Assembly (NCBI GenBank): GCA_015680685.1
Contig: MNCI01000952.1
Location: forward strand, 498,383 to 562,382
Length of the DNA: 64,000 nucleotides
Source: Gnetum montanum
Taxonomy: Eukaryota > Streptophyta > Gnetopsida > Gnetales > Gnetaceae
Direction: 5' to 3'
The notes below the pieces were generated by a model. The model searched no databases. It worked only from the letters and a program-made list of their open reading frames with translations, and was not told where the DNA came from. Shown here piece by piece: positions 44,819 through 56,394 of the stretch. Position numbers and translations under genes: made by a program. Numbering within the stretch: position 1 is the first letter of the stretch; every line of letters begins with the position of its first letter.

Positions 44819-46600
44819 GTAAGCCAATCTCCTTTGGGGAATACTACACTCATACTATTATTTTCATTATATTTCATTGTTTTATTTTGCTTATGTATGA
44901 TATGTATGTATGCATGCATACATGTAGTTAATGTTTTTTTGGATGCTATCAACAAAGCTCCCTTTGGAATCATAAATTGACATTGTTACTATCCATCTTG
45001 GGGTTATTAGCATAACTATGTTGAGTAAATCTAGATCCTCAATTTTGAAGAATAAATTATAGAGTATGATATTCGTGACACAACCAAAATCTAACACACA
45101 CTTTTTAATTTACGACATTGTAGATAGTATTTGTTGATAGCCATTACAAGGACAAGTCTTTTTGGAGGTTCAAAGCTGCATAAGGTAAGACATTTAATTT
45201 TTTTAGGTTATAATCATTACAACAATTTTAAATCCTATAATTTCATTTCATTCTTTTCTCTTTTTCTATGAATTTCTTAGTTTCTATTAATTATCATGTC
45301 CACCAGGTGCAAAAAGTGTACTGTATTATGCAAATTTTGCAAAAATAGTTCTATTGCTTATCTTCTTATGTAGCTTTTCATTGTGCAGTGCATTCATATG
45401 CATCTTTTGTTCATAGTGAATTCATTTTGATGAGCTCATGCTTATGAATAAAGGGCACTAATTTTTAGTGTAGCAATTTACAAATTCAGTGGAGTAAAAA
45501 ACCTTGTATTAAGTGTATCAAAAAGGAGCTTGTTTTTGTACACATTCAACTTTTGGTTTTGCTTACTGTATTTGCCCGAAATTGCAACATTTATTCTCAT
45601 CACTTTTTAATAAAACCTACAATGAACTTTTAAACTACAGGTATTGATGTTTTCATGTTATCTTAATTCTTTGTTTTAACATTCTTTATTATTTTTCTAT
45701 ATTAGCATTTTCTATTTTCTCCTTTGTTTTAGCATTCAAGAATTCTCTCTATGTTAGAAACATGGTTCAAGGTTCTGTGTTATTTTTTCTCTATCAACAT
45801 TTTCTATTTTTAACCTCTAGTTTAGCATTCACGCATTCTTTATGTTAGAAAATCTTGGACTTTACATCTTCCAAAGAAAAATGAAACTTACTGTTTTTTG
45901 GGCTCTCTTTGTAATTTTTTGCATGACTTTTAAAACTAAAACTTGCAATGATCTATTAAGATTTTATATTATCATCAATACCATTCTTAACTTTAACAAT
46001 TTGTTTTATCATCTATTATAATGTTTTATTTTTACCTTAGAAAATTTATTTATTTCATTATCCTTCTCTTTGAGTTGTTTTTCTAAAATACTCTCCATTT
46101 CATGAAATTTATCAACTGCTTTTATTTAGCAATTTTATATAATCATGCAAGCCTTGAATCTTATGTCTTAGCTCAAAATTTTAATTTTTTTTATTAACCT
46201 GATCTTCATCCTGACTGGTAACATCCCTCTTAGCTTTGGAAATTTAGTCTCTTGTTCGGATGACTATTTATGATAATGTGTTCAGGTCAATGTAGTAGTT
46301 TATATTTCCTATGATTGGTCATGGAAAGTGAATGCTTGACATATATTTGTCAAGAGGGGATATATATTAGCTTATGTTTTGGATTTGGCCTTTTGCTATG
46401 ATAGATATACATACGAAAGTCCTAAATTGAGAGAGAGAGAGAGAGGGAGGGAAGAAATAAAGGTTCTGTAATATAACATGACTCCCAACCTTCCCTATCT
46501 TTTAGGGTAAGAACAACTTAGGGAGCATCTAATATGCAAAACTAAATGGACATAAATAAAAGTAAATATAATGTATTTTCTAGTTTAGGAAGTTAGATGA
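44819..46600. other. No recognised feature; T-rich, one microsatellite
   Basis: Nothing beyond a (GA) run at 46429-46446. A possible further exon of the dehydrogenase (near 45120-45180, between a TAG and a GTAAGA) does not show family residues and is not claimed. Confidence 0.4.
46429..46446. repeat. (GA)n microsatellite
   Basis: Uninterrupted GA dinucleotides, about eight units, followed by GGGAGGG. Confidence 0.95.
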
Positions 46601-46607
46601 TTATGCA

Positions 46608-47690
46608 ATTAGTGTGGACAAGAGGTTCTCCATGTCTTGTGCATTAAACCATTCATGAACTTCGGCCTTCATGATCTCTTGGTTCATTTGCACCAAATTC
46701 CATAACAGATATCTGTCCACAAAAAAAATACCCAAAACAAAAAATAGTTTAGATTAGGGCCACAATCTTTGGTGAAAAAGATCTATCATAAACGCACATT
46801 GGAATATTAGCCTTAATCAAAGAGAAGGGAAGAAAGGCTTACTCTTTCCTAGAAAGAACACAATCATTAGCTTTGAATTTCAAAGAAGGGTAGAAATCAC
46901 CACTTCCATCATCAAGATAGAATAACTTCTTATCATTCCATAAATTTCCTAGCTCCTCTATGATCATTCCCTAAAAAATTTACATCCAAATGTTAAAATC
47001 GACTTGACTTGCAACATTTATGAAAATAACACATACATACATATATATAAAATTCTAGAGATTTAGACCTTACACATGTTGGGAGGGCACAAGGGGTAGC
47101 TGTGAGGAGGTCTAGTGATGAAGGGATGATAGGGCTTAATCCTGAGCTATCCATTCTCCTCCATAGTTGCAGGGTTGGTCTTGATCTTTATGAAGCACTG
47201 TAGAAGCCCATGGTGGGCAATAATTATCTTTATGAAAAGCATGTTTGCATCACTCACACTTCTCAAGTCACACTTGTTTAGTCCAAAAAATCATAAACAT
47301 TAGTACAATGATTTTTCTTTGACAAATAGAATTTCAAACACTCGATCATGATGTGAATCCAAAGCATTAAAGCAAAATAGAAAACAATATTCAAGCTCAA
47401 TTATGACAAAGCATTCATTTCATGGTATAAAATATAGCATTATGCCTTGTAGAGACAACATTCTAAGATTATAAACAACAATAGATGTATGTAAAAAAAA
47501 GTGTATACAAAATTAGAAACAATAAATTTGTAACAAAGAGAAAGAGATCCACTCATCCTTGCAAATGAAGACACTTGATGACCCTGATAGTAGTAGGATA
47601 AAGAGGAACTATCTTTGCTACTTTCTCAATATCTACAAGTATTTTTCCTTCAGCATGTAGCTCCCCCATCATCTTGTCCTAAAATTTTAC
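46608..47690 (-). pseudogene. Unrecognised minus-strand gene relic with exon-like blocks
   Basis: Four blocks on the minus strand read as protein and are bounded by plausible splice signals. They are about 47687-47549 (MMGELHAEGKILVDIEKVAK, then IVPLYPTTIRVIKCLHLQ); 47280-47070 (SVSDANMLFIKIIIAHHGLL, a later IKPYHPFITRPPHSYPLCPP, one internal stop); 46975-46853 (LWNDKKLFYLDDGSGDFYPS, then a GTAAGC donor); and 46717-46608 (RYLLWNLVQMNQEIMKAEVH, ending STLIA-stop, preceded by a T-rich ...GACAG acceptor). I do not recognise the family. The pattern of Pro/His-rich and acidic blocks between AT-rich spacers suggests a real, decayed host gene. Confidence 0.35.
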
Positions 47691-47868
47691 AAAATTTTGA
47701 CACACCAATCAACCATAATAAGAAATAATGCCCAATTTTGAATCTTAATGCTAAGAACAAAGAGTCAAAATATGTGACATAAAATCTTCCACCAAACCAT
47801 TAAAAGAAAGGAAAAAAGAAAGAAAGAAAGCATCAACCAAAACATCTCATTAAGCAAAAATACTTTAG

Positions 47869-48265
47869 GGGCACCATTCCTCAAATTGCAAATCTCAAGT
47901 CATTGCAAATCCTGAATCTTGCAAGAAACAAACTATGAGGCAACATTCCAAGTGAGATATCCCTTATGAATAAGTCACCTGGCTATCTCCTAAGATTAAG
48001 AAATTGTTCAATTTGTGGAGGTTGCACTTTGGTAGAAACCTACTATTATGTAAAATTTCTTTTGAGATAGCAAACAACCCTATTTTTTAGAACCTTGTCC
48101 TATTAGCAAACTATCTATCCAGACCAACACCACCAAAGGTTGTGGGTATAAAAACCATTGTATTTAATTTGGATTTGTCAAAAAATGCTTTGTTAGGAAA
48201 GGTGCCTCTAGAAATATTAGGATTGCAAATGGTATTTTTTATAAATATTTCAAGCAATCATCTTA
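47869..48265 (+). pseudogene. Leucine-rich-repeat protein fragment (receptor-like protein type)
   Basis: Reads GTIPQIANLKSLQILNLARN, then GNIPSEISL; after a disrupted stretch it resumes FNLDLSKNALLGKVPLEILG and LQMVFFINISSNHLI. These are plant extracellular LRRs (LxxLxxLxLxxNxLxGxIPxx), and the order with an insert between two LRR blocks is that of the C-terminal LRRs of receptor-like proteins. Stops and frameshifts occur and no signal peptide or membrane segment is present, so it is a fragment. The coding-like signal ends near 48265. Confidence 0.7.
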
Positions 48266-48499
48266 TTACATCTTGCATAAACAACTCATTTCCAAATCCC
48301 ATGTTCTTATATCTTTCTTTGAGAATCCATCATACCAATTTCATCATTTTTGTCTTCAACAGTTCTACACTTAGCTATGAGCATTTTTTCATGTTTACTT
48401 TATGTCCTAAACTTCAATGTTGCAAGAATGTCTTCAAGTTCCTTTATCTTTTTTTCTTAAAGCAGTCTTCAAGTGTGTAAATTCTTTCTTGTCTTTTTT

Positions 48500-49700
48500 G
48501 CCTTAAGAGAAGGAGGCTTCAACTATAAATTCAATTCAAATCATGAACCCCAGACTTTATTTTAACTCTTATTCCATTTTAGGGAAATTAATATTAAATG
48601 TTTTCATATTTCTCTTTCCTTTTTTGAACTATTTCTTTTGTATTATTTTATATTATGAAATTCAATTGTAGGATGCTTTAGTGTAAAACTTCTCTTTTCC
48701 TAAAAAGACTTTTAAATTTATTAGTCATTTAGTTAATACTTTTACTATTTACAATGCTACCTAATTATGAGATAGAAATTTTCTATATATTTCTAATAGT
48801 TACAATAGGAACATGCTCTCTTTACACTATCTCACTTTCAACCATTAAGTTTTACCTTTTTTTTTCTCCATAGCAGCTAGTTTGTGCTTTGAGTGCTATA
48901 TATGATTATGCAAATGTGCAACTTTTTCAATGATAAGGCTAGGATGGTGGTGATGTTATAATGATGATCAAGTTGTAAAGCAATACAAATGAACGACTTG
49001 AACTAACCATGTAACCTAAAAAATTCATAACTTATAGTAAGTACATCATAAATAAAATAAAAGAATAAAATCCAATTTCAAAATATATTTTGAAAATTCT
49101 TCATTCTTATTAAGTTTAATTCTGAAAAACAACAATATAAGGACTTGTATATGTAAAAAGAATATCAAAAATATCTATTTAGGCATTTGTGTATTTCTTA
49201 CAATTTTCTTGTTTCATTATTTTTTTGGTGGATAAATTACCTAGTAGGCTTCTAACAATTGGTTGCAAATAATTTAGGTCTAAAAAATTTTGGCCATTTG
49301 CAATATATATTGTCAAATCCATGTCCACATTTTTAATAAAAATTGTAATTTTCAAATCTTAAATAAGAAAGATCAAACTAGAACTTAAATGTGCTTTTTC
49401 TAATATATGTTGCAAAATTTTAAAAATGGAAGAAATGTTTTTATAATAAATATTTAATTTTATCATTGTTTATTATATATGTTGCCTTAAACCTTAAATA
49501 TATTTTGCTAATTTAGCTATTTCTAGTAAGCGATGGAACCTTATTTTTTCCAATAAACAATTCATTTTAACATATGTGATTTTCTATTTATCCATATATT
49601 TTTCTTTTCTTTTTATTTCTTTATTATATATTTTTATTTGTTTTATGTTTTGTTTTAATCTTCTTTGTGAATAATATTGTGAATTTTTATAACAAACATA
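48500..49700. other. No recognised feature; AT-rich flank of the hAT relic
   Basis: Very AT-rich with no frame or repeat boundary. It may hold the hAT 5' untranslated region and terminal inverted repeat, which I could not locate. Confidence 0.4.
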
Positions 49701-50410
49701 TAGGATTAATGTCGTCTGAAGAAGATTTGCCTTTTGAAGAGTAAGAAGGGTATGGAGAAAAATCAAAATATCAATTATTGAAAAGAATTTTTTAGAAAAA
49801 GCTATGGACTATAGTGAATGTTAAAGGAAAATATTTTGGAGGTAAGTAATTCATGGATTTGTCCTTGTTTCAACATAAATAGAAGTAGTTGTGTTGCACA
49901 TGTTAAATGTCACTTGCTTGAAATTGGGAAAAAAGAGTAAATTTTGGTGTGTAAAAGAATACCAAAGTCTGAAAGAGAAGATCTCATTAATCAATTCAAA
50001 CATTTTGATACCATGTCCACCACCAAGATCACAGATGCACACACAAATGTCAATAATTCAATGTTAAATACTAATTTAGAAAGAATGTTTGATTCTTCAA
50101 ATAGAAAAAATGTGGATGCAGCTATAGCAAGAATTTTCTGTGCATGTGGCATGCCTTTTAACATTGCTAGGTCTCCTTATTTTAAACAAGCTATATAGAT
50201 GATAAATTCTACTTCAAAAGGGTATGTGCCACATAGTTATGAAAAAAGTAGAATAACACTTTTAACTGAAGAAAAAGCTCAAGTTGGAGAAAATTTAAGA
50301 GGCATAAAGGATAGTTGGTCTATCATAGGTGTTTTTATTTTATTATATGGGTGGACACATATAACCAACAAACCACTTATTAATATTCTTGCTTCATCTC
50401 CAAAAGGTGT

Positions 50411-51330
50411 TGATGAATAATGGTTTGTCAAGTGCTGTTATCATACCCTTGTTATTAGACCCCTATTATCAAACCCCTGATATTGAGTACAAGATATTAG
50501 GTCTGATAAGTCCCGATATAGGACCCTCGATATTGGACCCCCAATATTAGGTACGTGATATCGTGGCCTGACAAGCGATATTGGATACATGATATTATGG
50601 TTCCCGTGTGAGCCTATAAATACACAATGGGGTGCATGGGAAAGTAGTAGTTTAGTTAGAAATTAGTTTTTATTTTTAGTTCTTCTCAATCCTTTCTCCT
50701 AGTGCATGCCCACAGTGTGATAATTGTAATTGTATGACACCTTTATTTGAGTGTGATGTACTTGGACACCCACATGACCGGAAATAAAGATCGAGATTAC
50801 TTCATCATTGTAGCATTCACTTAGTTTAATTATTTAATTATTTTTTATTGCTTTCTTAATTAATCTCTCTCTACCTTCCTCTCCTATCCTTGTTATTAAA
50901 TGCGGAATGAGTATGACTTAATCATGAGCATTTAAGTGTGACTACTTGGTATCCCAGTAGCATACCTAGGATATGCACTTGGTAATCCCAGTAGTAGTCA
51001 TACACAAAGTCCAAGATGTGTACGGATGATTAAGGAATGGATGCTTATCGCACTTAGGCTACTTTAGATTCTCTCTCCCTTTTCCTCCTAGCTTAAAACA
51101 AAGTTATTTTCCGTTGCCTCTAAAATAGTTTAGGACTACATCATACACCTCACTCTAGACTAAACCATATGTGATAAAGCAAATACTAGTCCAGATGAAA
51201 AGACAACAAACTGCGATCAACGAATAACTATGTAGATACCACAACTAGCCCGTCTACGGAGTTCGACTAGATCATGCGTGAAATGCTCGTATTTGTATGG
51301 TTGAGTGTAGGGGTACCTCACCACTCATCA
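50411..51330 (+). repeat. Element D 5' LTR
   Basis: 920 bp. The first 200 bp carry repeated GATATC/GGTAC-type motifs (for example TGATATTGAGTAC, AATATTAGGTAC, CGTGATATCGTGG). TATAAATA is at 50615 and a GGAAATAAAGATCGAG polyadenylation-type region near 50780. The same family gives the solo LTR at 9336 and the fragment at 2035. Confidence 0.95.
50615..50622 (+). promoter_or_regulatory. TATA box of element D 5' LTR
   Basis: GCCTATAAATACACAATGGGG, identical in both LTRs (second copy near 56570). Confidence 0.65.
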
Positions 51331-51331
51331 T

Positions 51332-51349
51332 TGGCGTCATTGCTGAGGA
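51332..51349 (+). other. Primer-binding site of element D (tRNA-Asp type)
   Basis: TGGCGTCATTGCTGAGGA, matching the tRNA-Asp complement TGGCGCCGTTGCCGGGGA except for C-to-T and G-to-A changes. Confidence 0.85.
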
Positions 51350-51461
51350 CGATGCTGGTTATTTAGATTAGTTACATCATAAAAGATCATTGTAACAAAG
51401 TATTAACGATACATATTTTAGAAAGAAGTAATTACAACAAGTCACACAAAAATTTACCACC

Positions 51462-53830
51462 ATGTCTCTCTCACAAGACTATGATAGCGCAACAACTAGT
51501 AAGGCAATTCATTGGAGAACCTACAAACTATATGATGATGAAGACAAAGTTTGGAGTACTCAACTTTATGCAGGAATTCCATATGTTCATGAGTATCCCA
51601 ATGATACTCAAGGATTCTTATCAACCAACTCTGACACCTCTAGCTCATAGAATGAGGAGGCCCGAAAGGCCTAGGACCTTCTCAGTAACTAACAAGAATA
51701 TATTAGGGGATGATTGGAAAACTTACAAAAGTTAGGACAAATTTTTCAGTTCTTTCTCTCCCTTTACTCCTTCAACGTCAAATCATGACACAGATGCCTA
51801 TCTTTCAAGGGATCAGTGTAGAACTAAAAATCTAGCTCACAAAGAAAATTGAGAACACCAATCTAAACAAGGACAACATCATCTCAACTCGTAAACTCAC
51901 AACCTACTTAGTGACGATGAACCCCTACTAGCCACTAAGAGCCTAATGCCTATATAGGAGGCTATTCAAATATCCTATAGGCATTGAAAAGAAAGTCTTC
52001 TACCTAGGCTTGATTTAAACAACTTTCCGAAATTCTCAGGAGGCTATGACTTAGATTCATAATAGCATATACAAGCCTTCTATGATGCCTATGTATGGAA
52101 CAATATTGATAATGGGTGGAAAAAAATTAAGCTCTTTCCTCTGACACTCATTGGCTAAGCAAAAGTATGGTATAGGTCCTTAAGACCAAAATCAATTCGT
52201 GGTTGGCCAACAATGGTAGAACTCTTTACTAAACGATATCAAACCTATGCCAGAGTGTTGGCCTTGAGGAGACAAATCCAAGAATGGAAATAAGGGCATC
52301 ATGAAACCTTGGACATGGCCTTAGAAAGATATTGTTCTTTNTGGCATCATGAAACCTTGGACATGGCCTTAGAAAGATATTGTTCTTTGCTAAACAAATG
52401 CCTAGACCATGGATTCTCCGAGGAAAGGCTAATGTATCACATCATGGATGGGCTTCGTAATGAAACAAGGGAAACCCGAGGGATGTATGCCGGAGGTCAA
52501 CTATATGAGCTACGAACCCACCAACTCCAAGAGCTTATTAAGTGGGTAGTAAAAGAAGAAGAAGAAATGGCTAAATGGGAGAATGTTGAAAGCTCTCAAT
52601 GGGATCAAAATATTGAATTAGCAAAGGTCCATAACCATAAAGAGGAGAAATCAGCTCACCTTGAGGAAGTGCAACCATTTCTACCTTTTCCAATGCAACA
52701 ATAACTAGATGAAATTGAGGAAAAGATTAATAAGATAATGGAATGGGTGCATGGAAAATATGGAGAATATGCTAACAATAGTAGAGGTAAAACTATGCCA
52801 AATCAAGGAACAGGATAGGACACCACACAACAATTAGAACAAAGGGTAGAGGATAATAAGAATAAGAACTCAACTACCAACTCCACATATCAATGTAACA
52901 TCTGTCTGTACAATCACCCCAAAGGCCAATGCCCAGTTTTGTCACATTTATATGAGCATTGGGGAGGAGTGTTACACCTAGATTTCGTACAAAAATATCA
53001 AGTTCAACCATAGTGGCAAAATCCCCAGTCGTGGGGTAGGCCATCGCCAACTTGACCATATCCTTTAGATGTTCCAACGCCAAATGCTTACTATGTTCAA
53101 CACCCTATTTCTCAAACCAAATCATCATCCTCTACTTCACCTCATCATTATCATTCTCTAGAATACTATCCACTCATACCCTCTCCAACAGGACCACCAC
53201 CTCGTGTACCTTACACTTCTTCTCAACCTCAATATTCTCATCCTTCACCTCCTTCTACATCACCACCAGTTGTTCCAGAAGGTTTTGCACCACAGCACCA
53301 ACCCATGAACATCACTTGCGCTGCTACTATCAATAGTAGTGGAGGTCCTCCACAACACCAGAAGCATCCTTTCTTTAGACATGACCATAGGAAGGGACCA
53401 CATAGTTCTGAGACTACTGCATCCTCCCACTCAACACAAGTTCAACATTGTGGTGCATCCTTCTCCTCGAATCCAACAACTCATGTTACCTTATCAAGGC
53501 CACCGATCAAAACTCCAACAACTATGGGGCCCAATGAATAAAGCCATGTAGGGAGACATACCAATCCTTGCATACCATCTTACGATCACAAGTGCCATAG
53601 TGGGTCAACTCCTTATCAATTAACCACATCTTATAACTTGCCCCACTATGTCAACATTAATCAAGGGTGTGAACCCCAGTTTGGACACATTCCAACCACC
53701 ACATCAAAAGACACCCAATGGGTTGGATATGATTGGGTTCCAATATTTCCAACATGCATGGATCCTAACCTTCCATTTATTAATTCTGGCCATGCTCAAC
53801 CATTTAGTTATGGGGGATATCCTCCATTCT
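51462..53830 (+). pseudogene. gag of element D
   Basis: The ATG at 51462 opens MSLSQDYDSATTSKAIHW. The gag core runs from about 52010 (LDLNNFPKFSGGYDLDS) through LFTKRYQTYARVLALRRQIQ to LERYCSLLNKCLDHGFSEER and RNETRETRGMYAGGQLYELR (52400-52520). A zinc knuckle CNICLYNHPKGQC (CX2CX3HX4C) lies at about 52898-52936, followed by a Pro/Ser/His/Gln-rich tail to 53830. The 52295-52388 assembly duplication shifts the frame in the deposited sequence. Fewer stops than in A or B suggest a younger insertion. Gag is the only substantial protein of D. Confidence 0.85.
52295..52388. other. Single N flanked by an exact 46-bp duplication (assembly artefact)
   Basis: 52295-52340 and 52343-52388 are identical around the N at 52341. 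As at 30677, two contigs were probably joined without collapsing the overlap. It falls inside the gag of D and doubles part of the LERYCS block. Confidence 0.85.
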
Positions 53831-55776
53831 AACAAGCAAAATTAATAAATATTTTTCTCTTCCTTTGATCTTACAATTTTTAGTTTTTTAGTTTTTCATC
53901 TTTCAATTTGTTGTTTTATCTTTTTGGGGGTAATCTCATTAGTAAATAGAATACTCATGTGACCCACTGGTTGAGGTGTTGTTCTATGCTATCAAGTCTC
54001 GAGTAACTAATTATTTGGACAACGAGCCCATCACATCCACCCACCCATTCTATTAATAAGAGGTTCTACCTTGGGTACAATGATATTCTTGTCATCACGA
54101 AAACTTAAAAAGTAATGTTGTGCTGATTATGCCTAGAGTGAAAATTGATGGACTAAGCGGGAATGGCCAGGGTGTGACATCAAAGGGACTTGTGGATTCT
54201 CTTTGGTAACATCTGGAGGTGCTATCATGCAGCATGGTTGTACTAAGATCCTTGAAGATCTAGTGAAGAATGGGAGTAAGAGTAATAAAGGCACTCATAA
54301 ACAAAAACCAATGCTCTTATAGGGGGTTCCATTAGAAAGACATGCATCCATGCCTAAAGGTAGGCAGCTTCTTTGGATTAAGCATTCAAGGAAAAAGAAA
54401 AGAAAAGAAAGATCAATAAAAAAGTGCCACAAAGAAATTCTGAATCACTCCTCCCTTGAATGAAATGCCAAGTGATCGTACACCTTGTTGTCATGGTACT
54501 ATTATGGTTGTTCACCATGGGATGAAACAATGCGATGTCACTGATCGGAGGAATGGACTTGGTCTTGATTTTGGAGCGACGGGCTAATGATACATTAATC
54601 ATGTCCTACACTCAAGATTCATTGTGCCCTGAGTTAGTTACCTCATGTCCCAATCTCTACAATCCCTTCTACAATTTGTCTCATCTCGCTGTTCATGTAA
54701 TTATGACTTGTATCTTGTATAACATTGAATTGATATCTCATCATGGTGGTATCAACATGTTTGTGTTTTGTTACATCTATGTAGATTACATTTAACCCTT
54801 TTAGTACCTACGGACACTTTTAGGGTGGTTACACAAGGGCATTATAGATGAAACTTACTTTGGGGAGGACCCACTTGCATGACTTTTGTAATTTGTACTT
54901 GTTGCACACCACCACATCATTTTATACCCTTCGAGTACTTTATGGCCAACATTATTCTTTCCCTTATCATCCCTCTAATTCAAATGTTCCTATGTACCAA
55001 CACATGTCCTTTCTCCTCATCCTATTCATGAATTTTATTGCCAGATTCTACCCCATTATACCTTTTGTGCCTTCCGGTCTATTCCATGTTACCCTGAACC
55101 TCTCAAATTAACCTCAAATTCTTCATTTTTGGGGCTTAGAATTTTAAAAATTCATCAATTTCATTAATTACCCTATTTTAAATAGGCTATAATATTAGGT
55201 ACCTAATATCAGGTCGGACATGATATCGGGGCTACACTATCAGGTATGCGATATCGTGTCAATAAAAACTATATATATGAACCCCCCCTATGCATGTCAA
55301 CGTCATTTTCAATTGTTCACGTAGGGGGAGTTTTTTCAATTTTCTCCACGAACTTACTAACTTGCGCACCTCTCATCCAATAGCCCTAACTTAATCACTA
55401 GCGCTTTGATTTCCATTCTGATGAAACCTATCTGACCTCGAATTGTTCAGCTTAGTCATGGGGGAAGGGTACACTTGTGCATAAATTTTTCAAAATTCAA
55501 CATCGCCCAAAGGATGCTATAAAGGGTAATTGACCATCAAAACATTAAACATGGTTGCCAAAATCAATTTTATCTCTTCACCCATACCAAGAGAGTTAAA
55601 TTTTGAAGCCACCTAATCAAATTGGGCCCAAGATCAAACTTTTAGGGGACATTTCCATAAAATTTCCTAACTCTAAATCACACGAAATAAGAAATGAACC
55701 CATTAAAGGCAAAAAGTAATGTAAAAATCAAATTTTGTAAGAAACCTTACTAATAATTGACCTTGTGTGATTGCAG
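53831..55776 (+). other. 3' region of element D upstream of ORF3
   Basis: Follows gag directly. Landmarks shared with A and B: GAAAGACATGCATCCATGCC (54331-54350), the 20-mer CTTTGGGGAGGACCCACTTG (54858-54877), the promoter-like module (55191-55277), a donor-like AAAGG|GTAATT (55526) and an acceptor TGTGATTGCAG just before ORF3. The open frames at 54535-54795 and 54848-55111 are T-rich and not conserved. Confidence 0.6.
55191..55277 (+). promoter_or_regulatory. Internal promoter-like module of element D
   Basis: AATATTAGGTAC at 55191-55202 is identical to 50543-50554 in its own LTR. ATGATATCGGGG and GCGATATCGTG follow, as in the U3 repeats, then TATATATA at 55270-55277. It lies about 500 bp upstream of ORF3, the same arrangement as in A and B but with this family's own motif. 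Confidence 0.5.
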
Positions 55777-56212
55777 ATGATCCCTAAACGTGGACAACAA
55801 GGAGGACCCTCCCAAGTTGTGTCCAAATGACCAAGGAGAGACAGAGAACAAGCATCTCCCAAGGAACGTGTAGAGTAGGAGGCATGATCATTTAACATCC
55901 ATCAAGGACCTCCTATCACTACATAATCTGGCCAAGAAAAAGGTGGAGAGGTCAGGACCCAAGCCTATGAAGAGGAACAACGGCTATTTGCAACATGGCA
56001 TGTTAAGGCCAATCAAGTGTTCCCATAGCTGTTGTGTCCATGGACAGTGCCGACTCCATAAAACATTGGAACATTATCATGGATGGCTCATAATCCTTGG
56101 ATAGAAGAGGAGAAACGTTAGGTGCTTCTTCAATGGTATCAATCTCAAAGCCTAGAGCACAAGACAAGGGGAAGAGAGCCATGGAGGAGCCACTACCACC
56201 AAGAACCACATG
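55777..56212 (+). pseudogene. Shortened ORF3 of element D
   Basis: Starts MIPKRGQQGGPSQVVSK at an ATG directly after TTGCAG and ends EEPLPPRTT-stop at 56210-56212, like the ORF3 starts and ends of A and B. The 2.3 kb middle, with the IAK-LxLP core and coiled-coil part, is missing. The two ends were therefore kept when the body was deleted. A stop follows PSQVVSK, so no product is expected. Confidence 0.6.
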
Positions 56213-56382
56213 AGTTCCAATAAATTTTGTAATTTTGTGTCTGTGTCCCAATTTTGTTGTATTCAACTCTTTACTGCGGCATAAACAAATTTCTAGTTAG
56301 TCAATAATCCCATACCTATCCATTGTGTAATCAATTGAGCTTGTTCCTCACTTTCTTTGACTCAAGGATGAGTTGTTATTTA

Positions 56383-56394
56383 GTCATGGGGGTA
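56383..56394 (+). other. Polypurine tract region of element D
   Basis: GTCATGGGGGTA directly before the 3' LTR. The upstream CTCAAGGATGAGTTG block is shared with A and B. Confidence 0.7.

Noticed and set aside
45120-45190. Third exon of the short-chain dehydrogenase
   Set aside because: Splice-like borders exist, but the residues do not match the segment expected after SKLAQ.
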